Positions 34,134 through 43,424 of a DNA stretch of 64,000 nucleotides are shown in pieces (the first letter of the stretch is position 1; every line of letters starts with the position of its first letter). This DNA comes from Vibrio gazogenes (GTDB lineage: Bacteria; Pseudomonadota; Gammaproteobacteria; Enterobacterales; Vibrionaceae). Location of the stretch: assembly GCF_023920225.1 (NCBI RefSeq), contig NZ_CP092588.1, positions 124,001-188,000 on the forward strand. The letters are read 5' to 3'. Under the pieces are notes generated by a model. That model had not been told where the DNA came from. It worked only from the letters and a program-made list of their open reading frames with translations, and searched no databases. The translations under genes and the position numbers were made by a program.

Positions 34134-34147
34134 ATTGGAGATGGTTT

Positions 34148-34570
34148 ATGGAACTTTTATATACAGCACAAGTAACAACCACGGGTGGACGTGATGGAAA
34201 ATCCGTTTCTGATGATAATAAATTACAACTGAATTTGAGTACTCCCAAAGCATTGGGCGGTGCTGGTGGTGAAGGGACAAACCCAGAGCAGCTTTTCGCC
34301 GCGGGTTATTCAGCATGTTTTATCGGCGCGCTGAAGTTTGTTGCAATGCAGAACAAGATTAAATTATCTGAAGATCTGGATGTGACGGCAAAAGTCAGTA
34401 TTGGTCAGAACGCGGCAGGTGTTGGTTTTGCACTTGATGTCGAGCTGCATGTTTCCCTGCCGGAACTTGATCGCAGTGTCGCACAGACGTTGCTGGAAAA
34501 AGCTCACCAAGTGTGCCCATACTCAAATGCCACACGCGGTAATATCAGAGTCGAATTAGTGCTGGTATAA
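34148..34570 (+). CDS. ohr: Organic hydroperoxide reductase Ohr
   Basis: Ohr reduces organic hydroperoxides using two cysteines and lipoyl thiols as electron donor. The 140-residue protein is a typical OsmC/Ohr fold. C57 in GYSACFIGAL is the peroxidatic residue and C123 in HQVCPYSNATRG the resolving one. The arginine in GGRDG and the glutamate in NPEQLF complete the active site. ATG 34148 has GGAG eight bases ahead. Regulation by the adjacent OhrR through two palindromes is strongly supported by the layout. Confidence 0.96.
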   Translation: MELLYTAQVTTTGGRDGKSVSDDNKLQLNLSTPKALGGAGGEGTNPEQLFAAGYSACFIGALKFVAMQNKIKLSEDLDVTAKVSIGQNAAGVGFALDVELHVSLPELDRSVAQTLLEKAHQVCPYSNATRGNIRVELVLV

Positions 34571-34593
34571 CGCTTTGAATGATATTTAACGAG

Positions 34594-34625
34594 GACAGGC
34601 ACGCTAAGCGTGCCTGTCTTATTTT
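34594..34625 (+). terminator. Terminator after ohr built from the GGACAGGCAC motif
   Basis: GACAGGCACGCT (34594-34605) pairs with AGCGTGCCTGTC (34607-34618) in a nearly loopless palindrome, followed by TTATTTTG. It also lies downstream of trxC on the minus strand, so it can serve both. Its left arm contains the GGACAGGCAC motif found in other spacers. Confidence 0.8.
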
Positions 34626-34646
34626 GTCCGAAGAAAACCGACCTTG

Positions 34647-35084
34647 CTACACACCTTTCAGCGACTCATCCAGCCATGCATTAAATTGCGAATAAGGCAG
34701 TGCACCATTAATCATATTGAGCCGTTGCCCTCGATGAAAAACCATCACTGTTGGAATACTGCGAATCTGAAATTGTGCAGCCAAGGTTTGTTGAGCTTCA
34801 GTATCGACCTTGATAAACCGAACGCTCTGTACACGCTCTTGTGCCGTTTGTTCAAACACTGGCGCAAATCCGACACACGGGTTACACCATGGTGCCCAAA
34901 AATCAACGACCACAGGGATGTCGCTGTTCAAAATAGATTGAAAATTATCGACTGTTCCTTCAACAGGTAAGCCGTCAAGGAGGAAATGTTTACACTTGCC
35001 GCATACAGAGGACTCAGAAATACGCTCGATGGGAACGCGATTCATCGCGTGGCATGATGGGCAGCGGGTTTTAATACTGGTCAT
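34647..35084 (-). CDS. trxC: Thioredoxin 2 (TrxC) with a CNPC active site
   Basis: A zinc-binding cytoplasmic thioredoxin that reduces disulfides under oxidative stress. The 145-residue protein has the TrxC N-terminal zinc ribbon (C8, C11, C28, C31 in CPSC and CGKC) and the thioredoxin domain from about 40. The active site reads APWCNPCVGFAPVF: C67-N-P-C70 instead of the near-universal CGPC. The asparagine codon at 34881-34883 is unambiguous. The cis-proline segment SIPTVMVF is normal. Changes at this position alter redox potential, so the protein may be a weaker reductant or favour different partners. Location beside ohr fits oxidative defence. Confidence 0.93.
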   Translation of the reverse strand: MTSIKTRCPSCHAMNRVPIERISESSVCGKCKHFLLDGLPVEGTVDNFQSILNSDIPVVVDFWAPWCNPCVGFAPVFEQTAQERVQSVRFIKVDTEAQQTLAAQFQIRSIPTVMVFHRGQRLNMINGALPYSQFNAWLDESLKGV

Positions 35085-35332
35085 AGGAACTGACTTTGTT
35101 ACTCGGTGAATGGGAAACTATAAATTATCACCAAATAAAAGCAGATAACAACCATGAATCAAACACGGAAAAGCGCCCCCACTTTCTGCCGTGCTTTAAC
35201 TGAATGGTTCATTTATGCTCAGTTTGTGGGATGGATCCAAGTGCCTTTTTACCGGGTGTCATATGCTTAAATGATAATATGATTGGATAGTGACTCTGTA
35301 ATGATATCTCAAGATATTTGTTGGAGGTTAGG

Positions 35333-35713
35333 ATGGCGTATAAAAAACATGGTCTCACTATTGGTCTTGAACGGGTCGATCACGAATTTTTTGTATCGAT
35401 TAAAGCCGTCGGGACGTTAACTCATCACGACTACGAGATGATCACACCTCTTTTGGATGCGGCACTGGTGAAGGTTAACACACCGAAAGTCGATGTGTTT
35501 TTTGATGCCTCTGAGCTGGAAGGGTGGGATCTTCGGGCTGCATGGGATGATTTCAAACTGGGTCTGCAACATGGTGCTGACTTTAATAAAGTGGCGCTCT
35601 ATGGCCATCAGGAATGGCAAGCCCTTGCTGCAAAAGTCGGGAGTTGGTTTATCTCCGGAGAGATCCGTTATTTCGATGATCATGATGAAGCGATTCGATG
35701 GTTACAGGATTAA
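35333..35713 (+). CDS. SpoIIAA-like STAS-domain protein
   Basis: A 126-residue cytoplasmic protein with the SpoIIAA-like fold. Marks are FFVSIKAVGTLTHHDYEMITPLLDAAL at the start, VDVFFDASELEGWDLRAAWDDFKLGL in the centre and WFISGEIRYFDDHDEAIRWLQ at the end. Members of this family bind lipophilic ligands or mediate protein contacts; the cellular role is unknown. ATG 35333 follows GGAGG; an in-frame upstream TTG at 35318 is not needed. It is monocistronic. Confidence 0.85.
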   Translation: MAYKKHGLTIGLERVDHEFFVSIKAVGTLTHHDYEMITPLLDAALVKVNTPKVDVFFDASELEGWDLRAAWDDFKLGLQHGADFNKVALYGHQEWQALAAKVGSWFISGEIRYFDDHDEAIRWLQD

Positions 35714-36018
35714 CGGAACAGGCGAACCAGAGGACTATCGTGACATGGGCTAGCGTTATGCTTTGATGTCATATTTGTGTTACATCATCTTTATTGACTC
35801 AAGTAACATATTTCTTACATTAATATCTTTTTGATTACATTATTGTATGTCGGTCTCTCTTACTGAGTATTCTATTGCTAGACTCTAGATGTATATCCAC
35901 TGCAAATGAAATATTAAACGTCGTGTTGGTCATATTCATTTTATTGCGTTAGGTCTGTTTTATTATTCGAATAATAAGAAGTCTCGCAGAAGCTAATGCA
36001 TATTAATTTTAGGATGCC
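35714..36018. other. Non-coding region before the MCP at 36019
   Basis: About 300 bases, AT-rich from 35770 to 35990, holding the MCP promoter. TTACAT is repeated several times between 35771 and 35840 (at 35771, 35815 and 35835). I see no hairpin or palindrome of note. Confidence 0.4.
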
Positions 36019-37650
36019 ATGATGTTTAGTAATTTTACCATCCGTATGCAGCTCGGTCTGTCTTTGGCCTTTTTAACTGCAATCATTGTTTTCTCCGGAT
36101 TACAAAACCGGAATTCACTGAACCTACTAGAACGTAATATCCAACTATTTGCTGAGCCGCTGAGGAAGGCTCAACGGGATGTACTCAATGCTGATCGAGA
36201 TTTGTATCAGGCACTCAAGGGGCAACAAGATGCATTGTTGACCACAGACGAGAAAACATTGAAGGGGGCGCTGGACGATTATCAGGAAAATGCCCAGCAG
36301 GCTTACGATCGCATGCAAAACTATTTGAAATATATGGCAGGTCGTCAACAAATTGTCACGCAGTTCGATAATTTTGACCGTGTTTTTCAAGATTGGAAGG
36401 AGCAGGCTGATCGGGTATTTTCGCTGATAGAACAAGGTGATAAAACGCAAGCCTACAAACAATTTATCGAGTCTGAGCAGTATTTTGGGACACTGCGTCA
36501 CGAGTATGATAAAGCCGGAGAACTGGTCGATAAGCTAGGTAATGAACTCTATGGACAGTCGAATCACCTTATCGGGCAGCGAATTTTATGGAATATGATG
36601 ACTTCCCTTATCTCAGTGGTGATTGGTTTGATACTGGTATTTTTTATTCCAAAAGCGATTACGTCTGCGATTTATTCCGTGAAAGATAAGATCGATGATT
36701 TGACCCAAGGGGATGGCGATCTGGTGAGCCGTTTGGCGGTGAAGACAAAAACTGAATTAGGTGATTTGTCAGGTAGTGTCAATAACTTGCTGGAACAGCT
36801 CCAACAACTGGTAAAAAGTGTGATTGATGGGGTTGAAAAACTAGGTGCGGATACGAGTCATCTTCAGGACGTTGCGAATAAAACAGAAGTGATTGGTCAT
36901 AATCAACAACAGCGGCTGGAATTACTGTTTCAAGCATTTGAACAAATTAATATTGCAATTCAAGAAATTACAACCAATGCGCAGCATACGTCTTCTAAAA
37001 GTGATGAGGCGAGTCGTTCGGCAAGTAATGGGATGACGTTGGTTGATAAAAACGTAACATTGAACGATAAACTGTCGGTGAGTTTTCAAGAAGCCAGCCG
37101 GAAGATGTCATCACTTGCCGCAGATTCCGACAATATTACTTCAGTCCTGGATGTGATCCGTGGTATCGCTGACCAAACCAATTTACTGGCATTGAACGCT
37201 GCAATTGAAGCAGCACGAGCTGGTGAGCAAGGGCGCGGTTTTGCGGTTGTGGCCGATGAAGTGAGAACGTTGGCACAACGGACACAGTCTTCAACCGAAG
37301 ATATTCAGGAGATGATTTCCGGCCTTGTTAAAGGCGTCAATGAAACCCAGACTGCGATTCAAGGTGGAGAAGAAGCTGTCGCTGAATCGGTGGGAATGGC
37401 AGACGAAATGAGACATGCATTTCAGGATATCCGTGACCTGATTTCCACGGTCCAAGATATGAACATTCAGATTGCTGCGGCGACAGAAGAGCAAAGTTCG
37501 GTGATTGTCGATGTTAATCAAGGCATCCTTGAGCTGAAAGAGCTGTCTGATAAAGCCACGAGTGTCCATCAGCGCGTGGCCGATACCGGTAATGTGGTTG
37601 CCGATATTTCGTCGCGACTCTCTGACTTGGTGAGTAAATTTAAAGTGTAG
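36019..37650 (+). CDS. Methyl-accepting chemotaxis protein, 4HB type
   Basis: A membrane chemoreceptor of 543 residues. TM1 (LGLSLAFLTAIIVFSGL) is followed by a four-helix-bundle periplasmic domain (to about 190, mostly long charged helices), TM2 (LISVVIGLILVFFIP), a HAMP domain (DDLTQGDGDLVSRLAVKTKTELGDL) and the signalling coiled coil with [20 protein letters not shown] at the tip and [15 protein letters not shown]. It ends in a short FKV tail without the NWETF-type pentapeptide that recruits CheR. AGGA precedes the double ATG (36019/36022). A strong terminator separates it from the next MCP. Ligand unknown. Confidence 0.93.
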   Translation: MMFSNFTIRMQLGLSLAFLTAIIVFSGLQNRNSLNLLERNIQLFAEPLRKAQRDVLNADRDLYQALKGQQDALLTTDEKTLKGALDDYQENAQQAYDRMQNYLKYMAGRQQIVTQFDNFDRVFQDWKEQADRVFSLIEQGDKTQAYKQFIESEQYFGTLRHEYDKAGELVDKLGNELYGQSNHLIGQRILWNMMTSLISVVIGLILVFFIPKAITSAIYSVKDKIDDLTQGDGDLVSRLAVKTKTELGDLSGSVNNLLEQLQQLVKSVIDGVEKLGADTSHLQDVANKTEVIGHNQQQRLELLFQAFEQINIAIQEITTNAQHTSSKSDEASRSASNGMTLVDKNVTLNDKLSVSFQEASRKMSSLAADSDNITSVLDVIRGIADQTNLLALNAAIEAARAGEQGRGFAVVADEVRTLAQRTQSSTEDIQEMISGLVKGVNETQTAIQGGEEAVAESVGMADEMRHAFQDIRDLISTVQDMNIQIAAATEEQSSVIVDVNQGILELKELSDKATSVHQRVADTGNVVADISSRLSDLVSKFKV

Positions 37651-37704
37651 TCTTCCGCAGGAGCCATGGGTCGTAATACAGCCGATGGAATATGAGAACT
37701 TTGT

Positions 37705-37738
37705 TTAGGGGAGAGTCTTGGACTCTCCCCTAATTTGT
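37705..37738 (+). terminator. Terminator after the MCP
   Basis: TTAGGGGAGAGTC (37705-37717) and GACTCTCCCCTAA (37721-37733) form a perfect 13-bp stem with a TTG loop, followed by TTTGTTG. Confidence 0.92.
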
Positions 37739-38149
37739 TGCGACCTTATTGCATATCAATGGTTCTGTTACAACAACAGTAAGCTGAAAAGAATGAGGGG
37801 GATCCCAAATACAGGGGGTTTAAAGTGATTTATATTCACTTTTAGCTGCAAATTGCCAAGAATGTTCTCAAAATTTTTAAAATGGTGTTTTGAGCTAAAA
37901 ACCTAGCAAATAACAGCCAGCGTTTTTAATGGTATGATTTGTTAGTTTTTGCGAATGGGCACAATTTAATTACAGAATATGTTCCATCTGTCGATATACG
38001 TGACATGATATCTGAAAATGTCGGATATGACATTTTTCTGATATATCTATCTGTTATGATTTAAGTGGAACGATTTTTATTTGCATACCACATTATGGAA
38101 TGTAGCACTCGTCGCCGGCTACAAATTGAGAAAGGGTCATGGATATAGT
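37739..38149. other. Leader region of the second MCP
   Basis: About 410 non-coding bases. An imperfect inverted repeat at 38008-38044 (ATATC-T-GAAAATGTC pairing with GACATTTTTC-T-GATAT, loop GGATAT) lies about 105 bases before the start codon. The weak GGATATAGT ahead of ATG 38150 is the only ribosome-site candidate. The promoter is not identified. Confidence 0.45.
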
Positions 38150-39895
38150 ATGAAAAAGGTATCATTTAAGACTAAATTGCTTGCCATCGTTGTTGCCATT
38201 ATCTGTGTAACGATATTCACAGCTTATACTAGCGCTAATTTTTATATCAGTCGCTATATACATCAAAATGATAGTCAAGTCATCCGGACACAGATTGATT
38301 CGATTCGTTCTGTGGTGGAAGGGAAACTGAAAGATAATATCGTTCTGGCCCAGTCAACGAAATTCAGTTTTTACGAAGTCAAACAGGCGATAGAAAAAAC
38401 CGGCTTCAAAGATGCTATTAAAGTCGCCTTTGGGATGACCATCAATCGAGATGGGGCGATTAAAGATCCGAAAGAAGCTCAGCCATATATGGATATTTTT
38501 AAACAGGCTAATGGTGAGCTGACCATCAGTGATGTCTTTATCGATGATGGAAAACCAACGATTACGATTACCGTGCCTGAGAATAAAGATTCCGGCAATA
38601 TTTTCTACATCGATCTCTCTTCTGTCGGTGACCTATTGAGTTCAATGTCTGTTGATGGCAGCTATCTTGAATTGATGGATGATAAGCAAACCCTGATTTT
38701 TTCCAATGAAGTCGAGGGGCATGATCTGACGCCATTGACTGCGAAGATCAATGTTGCCGGAAAAGAGTGGACACTTACCGGATACATCGATAACGACTAT
38801 ATTCAGAATGATACAGATACGCTGAATGGCAGCATTACAATTGCGTTGGTGATTGCGGCCATTATCCTGATTCCGATTGCCATATTGCTGATCAACTGGG
38901 TCTTCAAACCCATTCTCTTGTTAAGAAACTTGATTGGTGATTTGGCGAATGGCAATGGTGATCTGACCCATCGTTTGAAGGTGGATTCAAAAGATGAACT
39001 GGGCATGATTGCGGATGGCATCAATCAGTTTATCGAAAATTTACAGAACATGATGCGACAAGTGAGGGAATCGACGGAAACGATTAGTCAGGAAATTGCC
39101 CAGCTTGAACAGCAAACAGATTCGAATAGTAAATTGCTTCAGTCACATAGTCAGGAAATTGAATTGACGGTAACCGCTGTGAATGAAATGAGTTCGACAG
39201 CGTCTGTCGTTGCAGAGAATGCAGCCAACACCGCAAGCCAGACCGAAGCGACGAATAGTGAAGCTGAGCATTCGAAAGAAGTGGTAGAACGGGCCGTTGC
39301 ACAAGTTGGTGCATTGGCAGAAGAAGTGGAAGAGACCGCTCAATTCATTGCTGATATGAATACGCATACCGAAGAGATCGGTAAGTTACTGGGTGAAATC
39401 GGCGGTATTGCAGAACAGACCAACCTGCTGGCTTTGAATGCTGCGATTGAGGCTGCGAGAGCTGGAGATCAAGGGCGTGGTTTCGCGGTCGTTGCGGACG
39501 AAGTGCGGGCGTTGGCGTCACGAACTCACCGAAGTACCGAAGATATCGTGAAGATGTTAGAGCGCTTGAAAGCTGGCACCGCCACCGTGGTTTCTAGTAT
39601 GGAGTCGACTCGTAACAGCTGTCGGACAACAGAAGAATCGACAGCCGTGGTGGTATCTTCATTAGATAGAGTGACGTCGTCAGTCAATGAAATTAACGAC
39701 TTGTCGATTCAAATTGCAACGTCAGCCGAAGAACAGAGTAGTGTGACTGAAGATATTAACCGCAGTATGGTTGCCATTCGTGAAGTGATGCATACCATCA
39801 ACGACAATGGTGATAATACCTCAGAGACGACTCGCCGCTTGATTACCATCAATCAGCAGTTATTAGAGATTGTCAATGAGTTTAAAATTGAATAA
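38150..39895 (+). CDS. Methyl-accepting chemotaxis protein with Cache sensor
   Basis: A 581-residue membrane chemoreceptor. TM1 ([17 protein letters not shown]) is followed by a large periplasmic Cache-like domain (about 40-220, with [16 protein letters not shown] and [16 protein letters not shown]), TM2 ([22 protein letters not shown]), a HAMP segment ([21 protein letters not shown]) and the signalling region with [20 protein letters not shown] and [16 protein letters not shown] begin at ATG 38150 because the signal anchor starts there; the track upstream to 38081 is not protein-like. Cache receptors often bind amino or organic acids; the ligand is not predictable here. Confidence 0.92.
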   Translation: MKKVSFKTKLLAIVVAIICVTIFTAYTSANFYISRYIHQNDSQVIRTQIDSIRSVVEGKLKDNIVLAQSTKFSFYEVKQAIEKTGFKDAIKVAFGMTINRDGAIKDPKEAQPYMDIFKQANGELTISDVFIDDGKPTITITVPENKDSGNIFYIDLSSVGDLLSSMSVDGSYLELMDDKQTLIFSNEVEGHDLTPLTAKINVAGKEWTLTGYIDNDYIQNDTDTLNGSITIALVIAAIILIPIAILLINWVFKPILLLRNLIGDLANGNGDLTHRLKVDSKDELGMIADGINQFIENLQNMMRQVRESTETISQEIAQLEQQTDSNSKLLQSHSQEIELTVTAVNEMSSTASVVAENAANTASQTEATNSEAEHSKEVVERAVAQVGALAEEVEETAQFIADMNTHTEEIGKLLGEIGGIAEQTNLLALNAAIEAARAGDQGRGFAVVADEVRALASRTHRSTEDIVKMLERLKAGTATVVSSMESTRNSCRTTEESTAVVVSSLDRVTSSVNEINDLSIQIATSAEEQSSVTEDINRSMVAIREVMHTINDNGDNTSETTRRLITINQQLLEIVNEFKIE

Positions 39896-39914
39896 GTTGT
39901 TTCATTGATGCGAT

Positions 39915-39943
39915 TCAGCCTGAGTGTTCAGCACTCAGGCTGA
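39915..39943 (+). terminator. Hairpin after the Cache MCP
   Basis: TCAGCCTGAGTG (39915-39926) pairs perfectly with CACTCAGGCTGA (39932-39943), loop TTCAG. No T-run follows. It lies between the MCP stop and the ribosome site of the glutathione transferase gene. Confidence 0.65.
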
Positions 39944-39996
39944 TGATTCTCTCACCTGTATTGAATTCCCCACCTTGCGAATCCCGGAGTCCCTCA

Positions 39997-40653
39997 ATGA
40001 AGCTATATATTGGTAATAAAAATTATTCGACTTGGTCGCTCAGACCATGGATTTTATTAGCAAAATCAAACATTTCATTCGATGAAATTCAACTGTCGCT
40101 TGATACGCCACAGTTTTACACGGCTTTGGCATCGGTGACCCCGACACAGAAAGTTCCTTGTCTGATCGATGGTGAGATCACCGTATGGGATTCGCTCGCG
40201 ATCTGTGAATATATCAATGATACATACCTTTCAGGAAAAGCATGGCCAGCGGATCCGAAAGATAAAGCCAACGCGCGTTCGCTGGCGGCAGAAATGCATT
40301 CAGGTTTTCCGGCACTGCGTAGTGAAGCGCCAATGAATATCCGTGCAACGCGTTCACTGACTTTGTCTGATGCTGCGCAGCAGGATCTAAAACGGATTGA
40401 AGCCATTTTTGCGGAGCAGATGACTCGTTTTGCCGATCAGGGGGGATGGCTTTTCGGTCAGTACTCAATTGCCGACGCGATGTTTGCGCCGGTTGTGATG
40501 CGTTTAAAAACGTATCAGCTAAGTTTCGGGGATATGGCGCAGCAATATGTGAATCATGTATTGTCGTGCCCGGTATTGCAGCAGTGGATTGATGCTGCGC
40601 TTGAGGAAACTGAGATTGTTGCCGCCGATGAAGCTGGAGATCCCTGTCAATAA
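39997..40653 (+). CDS. Glutathione S-transferase family protein
   Basis: A 218-residue cytosolic glutathione transferase. The thioredoxin-like N-domain has MKLYIGNKNYSTWSLRPWILLAKSN and the glutathione-binding cis-proline segment KVPCLIDGEITVWDSLAICEYI (the E/DS pair binds the glutamyl group). The helical C-domain includes WLFGQYSIADAMFAPVVMRL. The substrate is unknown; it is closest in look to the YfcF group. ATG 39997 has GGAG seven bases ahead. A strong hairpin terminator follows. Confidence 0.92.
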   Translation: MKLYIGNKNYSTWSLRPWILLAKSNISFDEIQLSLDTPQFYTALASVTPTQKVPCLIDGEITVWDSLAICEYINDTYLSGKAWPADPKDKANARSLAAEMHSGFPALRSEAPMNIRATRSLTLSDAAQQDLKRIEAIFAEQMTRFADQGGWLFGQYSIADAMFAPVVMRLKTYQLSFGDMAQQYVNHVLSCPVLQQWIDAALEETEIVAADEAGDPCQ

Positions 40654-40724
40654 GTAAGTCATTGGCACGTCATGATTGAGGTCAATACAAGGCGCTCAAC
40701 AGATTCAACTACCAATCGATGAAA

Positions 40725-40792
40725 TATGCCGCATATTTGTTTGTATTCATCCTATTCTGTATGAATGAAACTGGTGCGGCATTTTTTATTTT
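40725..40792 (+). terminator. Long terminator after the glutathione transferase gene
   Basis: TGCCGCA (40727-40733) pairs with TGCGGCA (40775-40781) and, inside, TATTCAT pairs with ATGAATGA. A T-rich tail (TTTTTTATTTTTAT) follows directly. Confidence 0.8.
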
Positions 40793-41083
40793 TATGCTAT
40801 TTTTGTTGTTAAATTGTGCTTTAATGGTGAATAAAGTGTTGTTTTGCATTTGTGTGGTGCGATAAATGTCTCTTGATTGTGCATATATAAAATATCGATA
40901 AAATTGAAAATATCAGAAGCACTTTATATTATTATGCAGTAGAATCCCCGTTTTGAGGCGTCTATTTAAGTATTCATGCATTTTAGGTGTTTAAATATAT
41001 TCCCTTCCGTTGAGGTTGGAAGAATAGTCGGCTATGGCATGAATTGTGCTGTTTTCAATATTTATCATATATGAGATATCACT
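40793..41083. promoter_or_regulatory. Promoter region of the basic amino acid transporter
   Basis: About 290 AT-rich bases before the transporter operon. I searched for E. coli-type ARG boxes (TGAAT-N-ATTCA pairs) and found none with correct spacing. No other palindrome stands out. The ribosome site of the first gene is weak (TGAGAT, nine bases ahead). Confidence 0.4.
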
Positions 41084-41863
41084 ATGAAAAGAATAACGAA
41101 TTTGAGTCTGCTGCTCCTGACTCTCGCTGCTCCTTTTGTTCAGGCTGCGGATCAGCCGTTGGTTCGACTGGGTGTTGAGCCCGGATACGCACCTTTTGAA
41201 ATGAAAAAGCCTGACGGTACCCTGACCGGATTTGATATCGATTTAGGGAAAGAAATCTGTAAGCGAATTGATGCACACTGTGTCTGGGTTGAAAGTGATT
41301 TTGATGGCTTGATTCCTTCTCTGAAAGCGAAAAAAATTGATGCAATTCTCTCTTCTATGTCGATCACGCCACAGCGTCAGCAGGAAATTGATTTTACAGA
41401 TAAGCTGTATGGTACGCCTGCTCGTTTAATTACTGCGAAAGGTGTTGTTCTGCAACCGACAGCAGCATCATTGGGCGGCAAACGTGTTGGTGTCTTTCAG
41501 GGAACTACCGCGGAAACTTATGCAAAAGAGCAATGGGCACCAAAAGGTGTGGATGTTGTGACTTATCAGAATCAGGATCTGGTTTATGCCGACTTAGTGA
41601 ACGGACGTCTTGATGCTGCATTTCAGGATGCGGTTGCTGCAAGCGATGGCTTTTTGAACCGTCCGGTGGGTAAAGGATTCGCATTCAGCGGTCCGGAAGT
41701 CAATGATGAAAAATACTTTGGTGTCGGTGCTGGTATCGGGGTACGTAAAGCCGATCAGGCTCTCAAAAATCAAATCAATGCTGCTTTGCGCGACATGCAT
41801 AAAGACGGCACTTATGATGCGATTGCTAAGCAATACTTTGATTTTGATATTTACGGTAAATAA
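41084..41863 (+). CDS. aotJ: Periplasmic basic amino acid binding protein
   Basis: The solute receptor of an ABC importer for arginine, lysine or ornithine. The 259 residues begin with a signal peptide (LSLLLLTLAAPFVQA, cleavage about 21). The mature protein is a family 3 binding protein: RLGVEPGYAPFEMKKPDGTLTGFDIDLGKEIC at the start and the hinge region LDAAFQDAVAASDGFL later. The DGLIPSLKAKKIDAILSSMSITPQRQQEIDFTDK segment is characteristic of ArtJ/AotJ/HisJ. The exact ligand among the basic amino acids cannot be fixed from sequence. The gene leads a five-gene set with two permeases, an ATPase and an AraC-type regulator. Confidence 0.93.
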   Translation: MKRITNLSLLLLTLAAPFVQAADQPLVRLGVEPGYAPFEMKKPDGTLTGFDIDLGKEICKRIDAHCVWVESDFDGLIPSLKAKKIDAILSSMSITPQRQQEIDFTDKLYGTPARLITAKGVVLQPTAASLGGKRVGVFQGTTAETYAKEQWAPKGVDVVTYQNQDLVYADLVNGRLDAAFQDAVAASDGFLNRPVGKGFAFSGPEVNDEKYFGVGAGIGVRKADQALKNQINAALRDMHKDGTYDAIAKQYFDFDIYGK

Positions 41864-41921
41864 GCCGTCACTCCTTGCCGCTTCTTCATTCGAGGAAGCG
41901 GTATTTATTTAGGAAGGCATT

Positions 41922-42608
41922 ATGCTTTATGGATATGGTGGCATCATCTTTGATGGTGCAATCATGACGATTGAACTAGCAGTTCTCTCGGTAATTTTCT
42001 CAATTATTCTGGGATTGCTCGGCGCTTGTGCCAAACTGTTTGGCAGCCGTCCGGTGATCGCGCTTGCCCATGTCTATACGACATTGATTCGTGGTATTCC
42101 TGATTTGGTGCTGATGATGCTGATTTTTTACGGCTTGCAGCTAGGGCTCAATCAGTTCACCGAATCTCTGGGGTGGCAACAAATCAATATTGACCCATTC
42201 ACAGCCGGTGTTTTGACAATTGGTTTCATTTACGGTGCTTACTTGACCGAAACGTTTCGCGGCGCTTTTCTGGCGGTCCCCAAAGGGCAGATTGAAGCCG
42301 GAACCTCCTATGGTTTTACACCATGGCAAGTATTTCGGGTGATTCTTTTCCCACAGATGATGCGCCATGCGTTACCGGGCCTGTCCAACAACTGGCTGGT
42401 GATCCTCAAATCTACCGCATTGGTTTCAATTATCGGCCTTGCCGATGTTGTCAAAGCAACGCAGATGGCCGGGAAGGGAACGTATCAGTTTTTCTACTTT
42501 ACGATTGTTGCTGCTGCGGTTTATCTAATTTTTACCACATTATCAAATCTGGCATTTTATTGGCTGGAGCGTCGCTACGCATACAGCCATAGAGGTCGTT
42601 TGTCATGA
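41922..42608 (+). CDS. aotQ: Basic amino acid ABC permease, first subunit (ArtQ/AotQ type)
   Basis: One of two inner-membrane subunits. The 228 residues contain about five membrane helices and the family segment TLIRGIPDLVLMMLIFYGLQ. The EAA loop is EAGTSYGFTPWQVFRVILFPQMMRHALPGLSNNW, where the ATPase docks. The coding end overlaps the next permease by four bases (ATGA), indicating translational coupling. AGGAAGG ahead of ATG 41922 is a good ribosome site. Confidence 0.94.
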   Translation: MLYGYGGIIFDGAIMTIELAVLSVIFSIILGLLGACAKLFGSRPVIALAHVYTTLIRGIPDLVLMMLIFYGLQLGLNQFTESLGWQQINIDPFTAGVLTIGFIYGAYLTETFRGAFLAVPKGQIEAGTSYGFTPWQVFRVILFPQMMRHALPGLSNNWLVILKSTALVSIIGLADVVKATQMAGKGTYQFFYFTIVAAAVYLIFTTLSNLAFYWLERRYAYSHRGRLS

Positions 42609-43324
42609 TTGAAATACTTGAACGCTACGGCAAAGCATTTTTATGGTCGGATGGTTACCACTTTACCGGTGTTGCCGTGACGCTATGGTTATTGGTCATT
42701 TCCGTGTCGCTGGGCTTCATTGTCTCTATCCCATTGTCACTGGCTCGGGTATCTAACAACCGTTGGCTGTCGTTACCCGTGTGGCTGTTTTCATATTTGT
42801 TCCGTGGTACACCGCTATATGTTCAGTTGCTGATTTTCTATACAGGGGTATACACGTTGGGATTTGTCCGTTCGACGGAGTTTCTCAACTGGTTTTTCCG
42901 GAGTGGCTATAACTGCACGATTTTTGCGCTGTTTCTCAATACCTGTGCCTATACATTAGAGATTTTTGCCGGTGCAATCCGCGAAACCAATCAGGGAGAG
43001 ATTGAAGCAGCGAAAGCATACGGCTTCTCTCGCTGGAAGCTCTATCGGTGCGTTGTAATTCCTTCGGCATTGCGCCGCGCGATTCCCGCATATAGTAATG
43101 AAGTGATTATCATGCTTCATTCAACATCGTTAGCATTTACGGCAACGGTGCCTGATATTCTTAAAATCGCCCGGGATGTGAATGCAGCGACCTATAAATC
43201 ATTTTATGCCTTTGGAATTGCTGCCATACTTTATTTAGTGATTTCATTTTTGTTGGTGGCGTTGTTCCGGCGTGCGGAAAAGAAATGGTTGCGTCACTTA
43301 TATCCGATACCCGTCAAACATTAG
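42605..43324 (+). CDS. aotM: Basic amino acid ABC permease, second subunit (ArtM/AotM type)
   Basis: The partner permease, 239 residues with about five membrane helices. The EAA loop is EAAKAYGFSRWKLYRCVVIPSALRRAIPAYSNEVI and the early segment FRGTPLYVQLLIFYTGVYTLG is standard for HisM/ArtM. It starts within the stop of the first permease. The C-terminus is basic (RAEKKWLRHLYP), fitting a cytoplasmic end. A 100-base gap containing a hairpin separates it from the ATPase gene. Confidence 0.94.
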   Translation: MIEILERYGKAFLWSDGYHFTGVAVTLWLLVISVSLGFIVSIPLSLARVSNNRWLSLPVWLFSYLFRGTPLYVQLLIFYTGVYTLGFVRSTEFLNWFFRSGYNCTIFALFLNTCAYTLEIFAGAIRETNQGEIEAAKAYGFSRWKLYRCVVIPSALRRAIPAYSNEVIIMLHSTSLAFTATVPDILKIARDVNAATYKSFYAFGIAAILYLVISFLLVALFRRAEKKWLRHLYPIPVKH

Positions 43325-43351
43325 AACATCGATTTTTAGGTTTCCGGTGGC

Positions 43352-43370
43352 AGCCCGCATTTGACGGGCT
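43352..43370 (+). other. Intercistronic hairpin between permease and ATPase genes
   Basis: AGCCCG and CGGGCT form a 6-bp stem with a seven-base loop. Just after it, CAACTGATTTTTCAGG is followed by the near-copy AAACTGATTG. The elements sit in the only sizeable gap before the ATPase gene and may tune relative expression. Confidence 0.45.
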
Positions 43371-43424
43371 TGAAGATTCAGGCAACTGATTTTTCAGGAA
43401 ACTGATTGTTAAGGAACAAGCATT

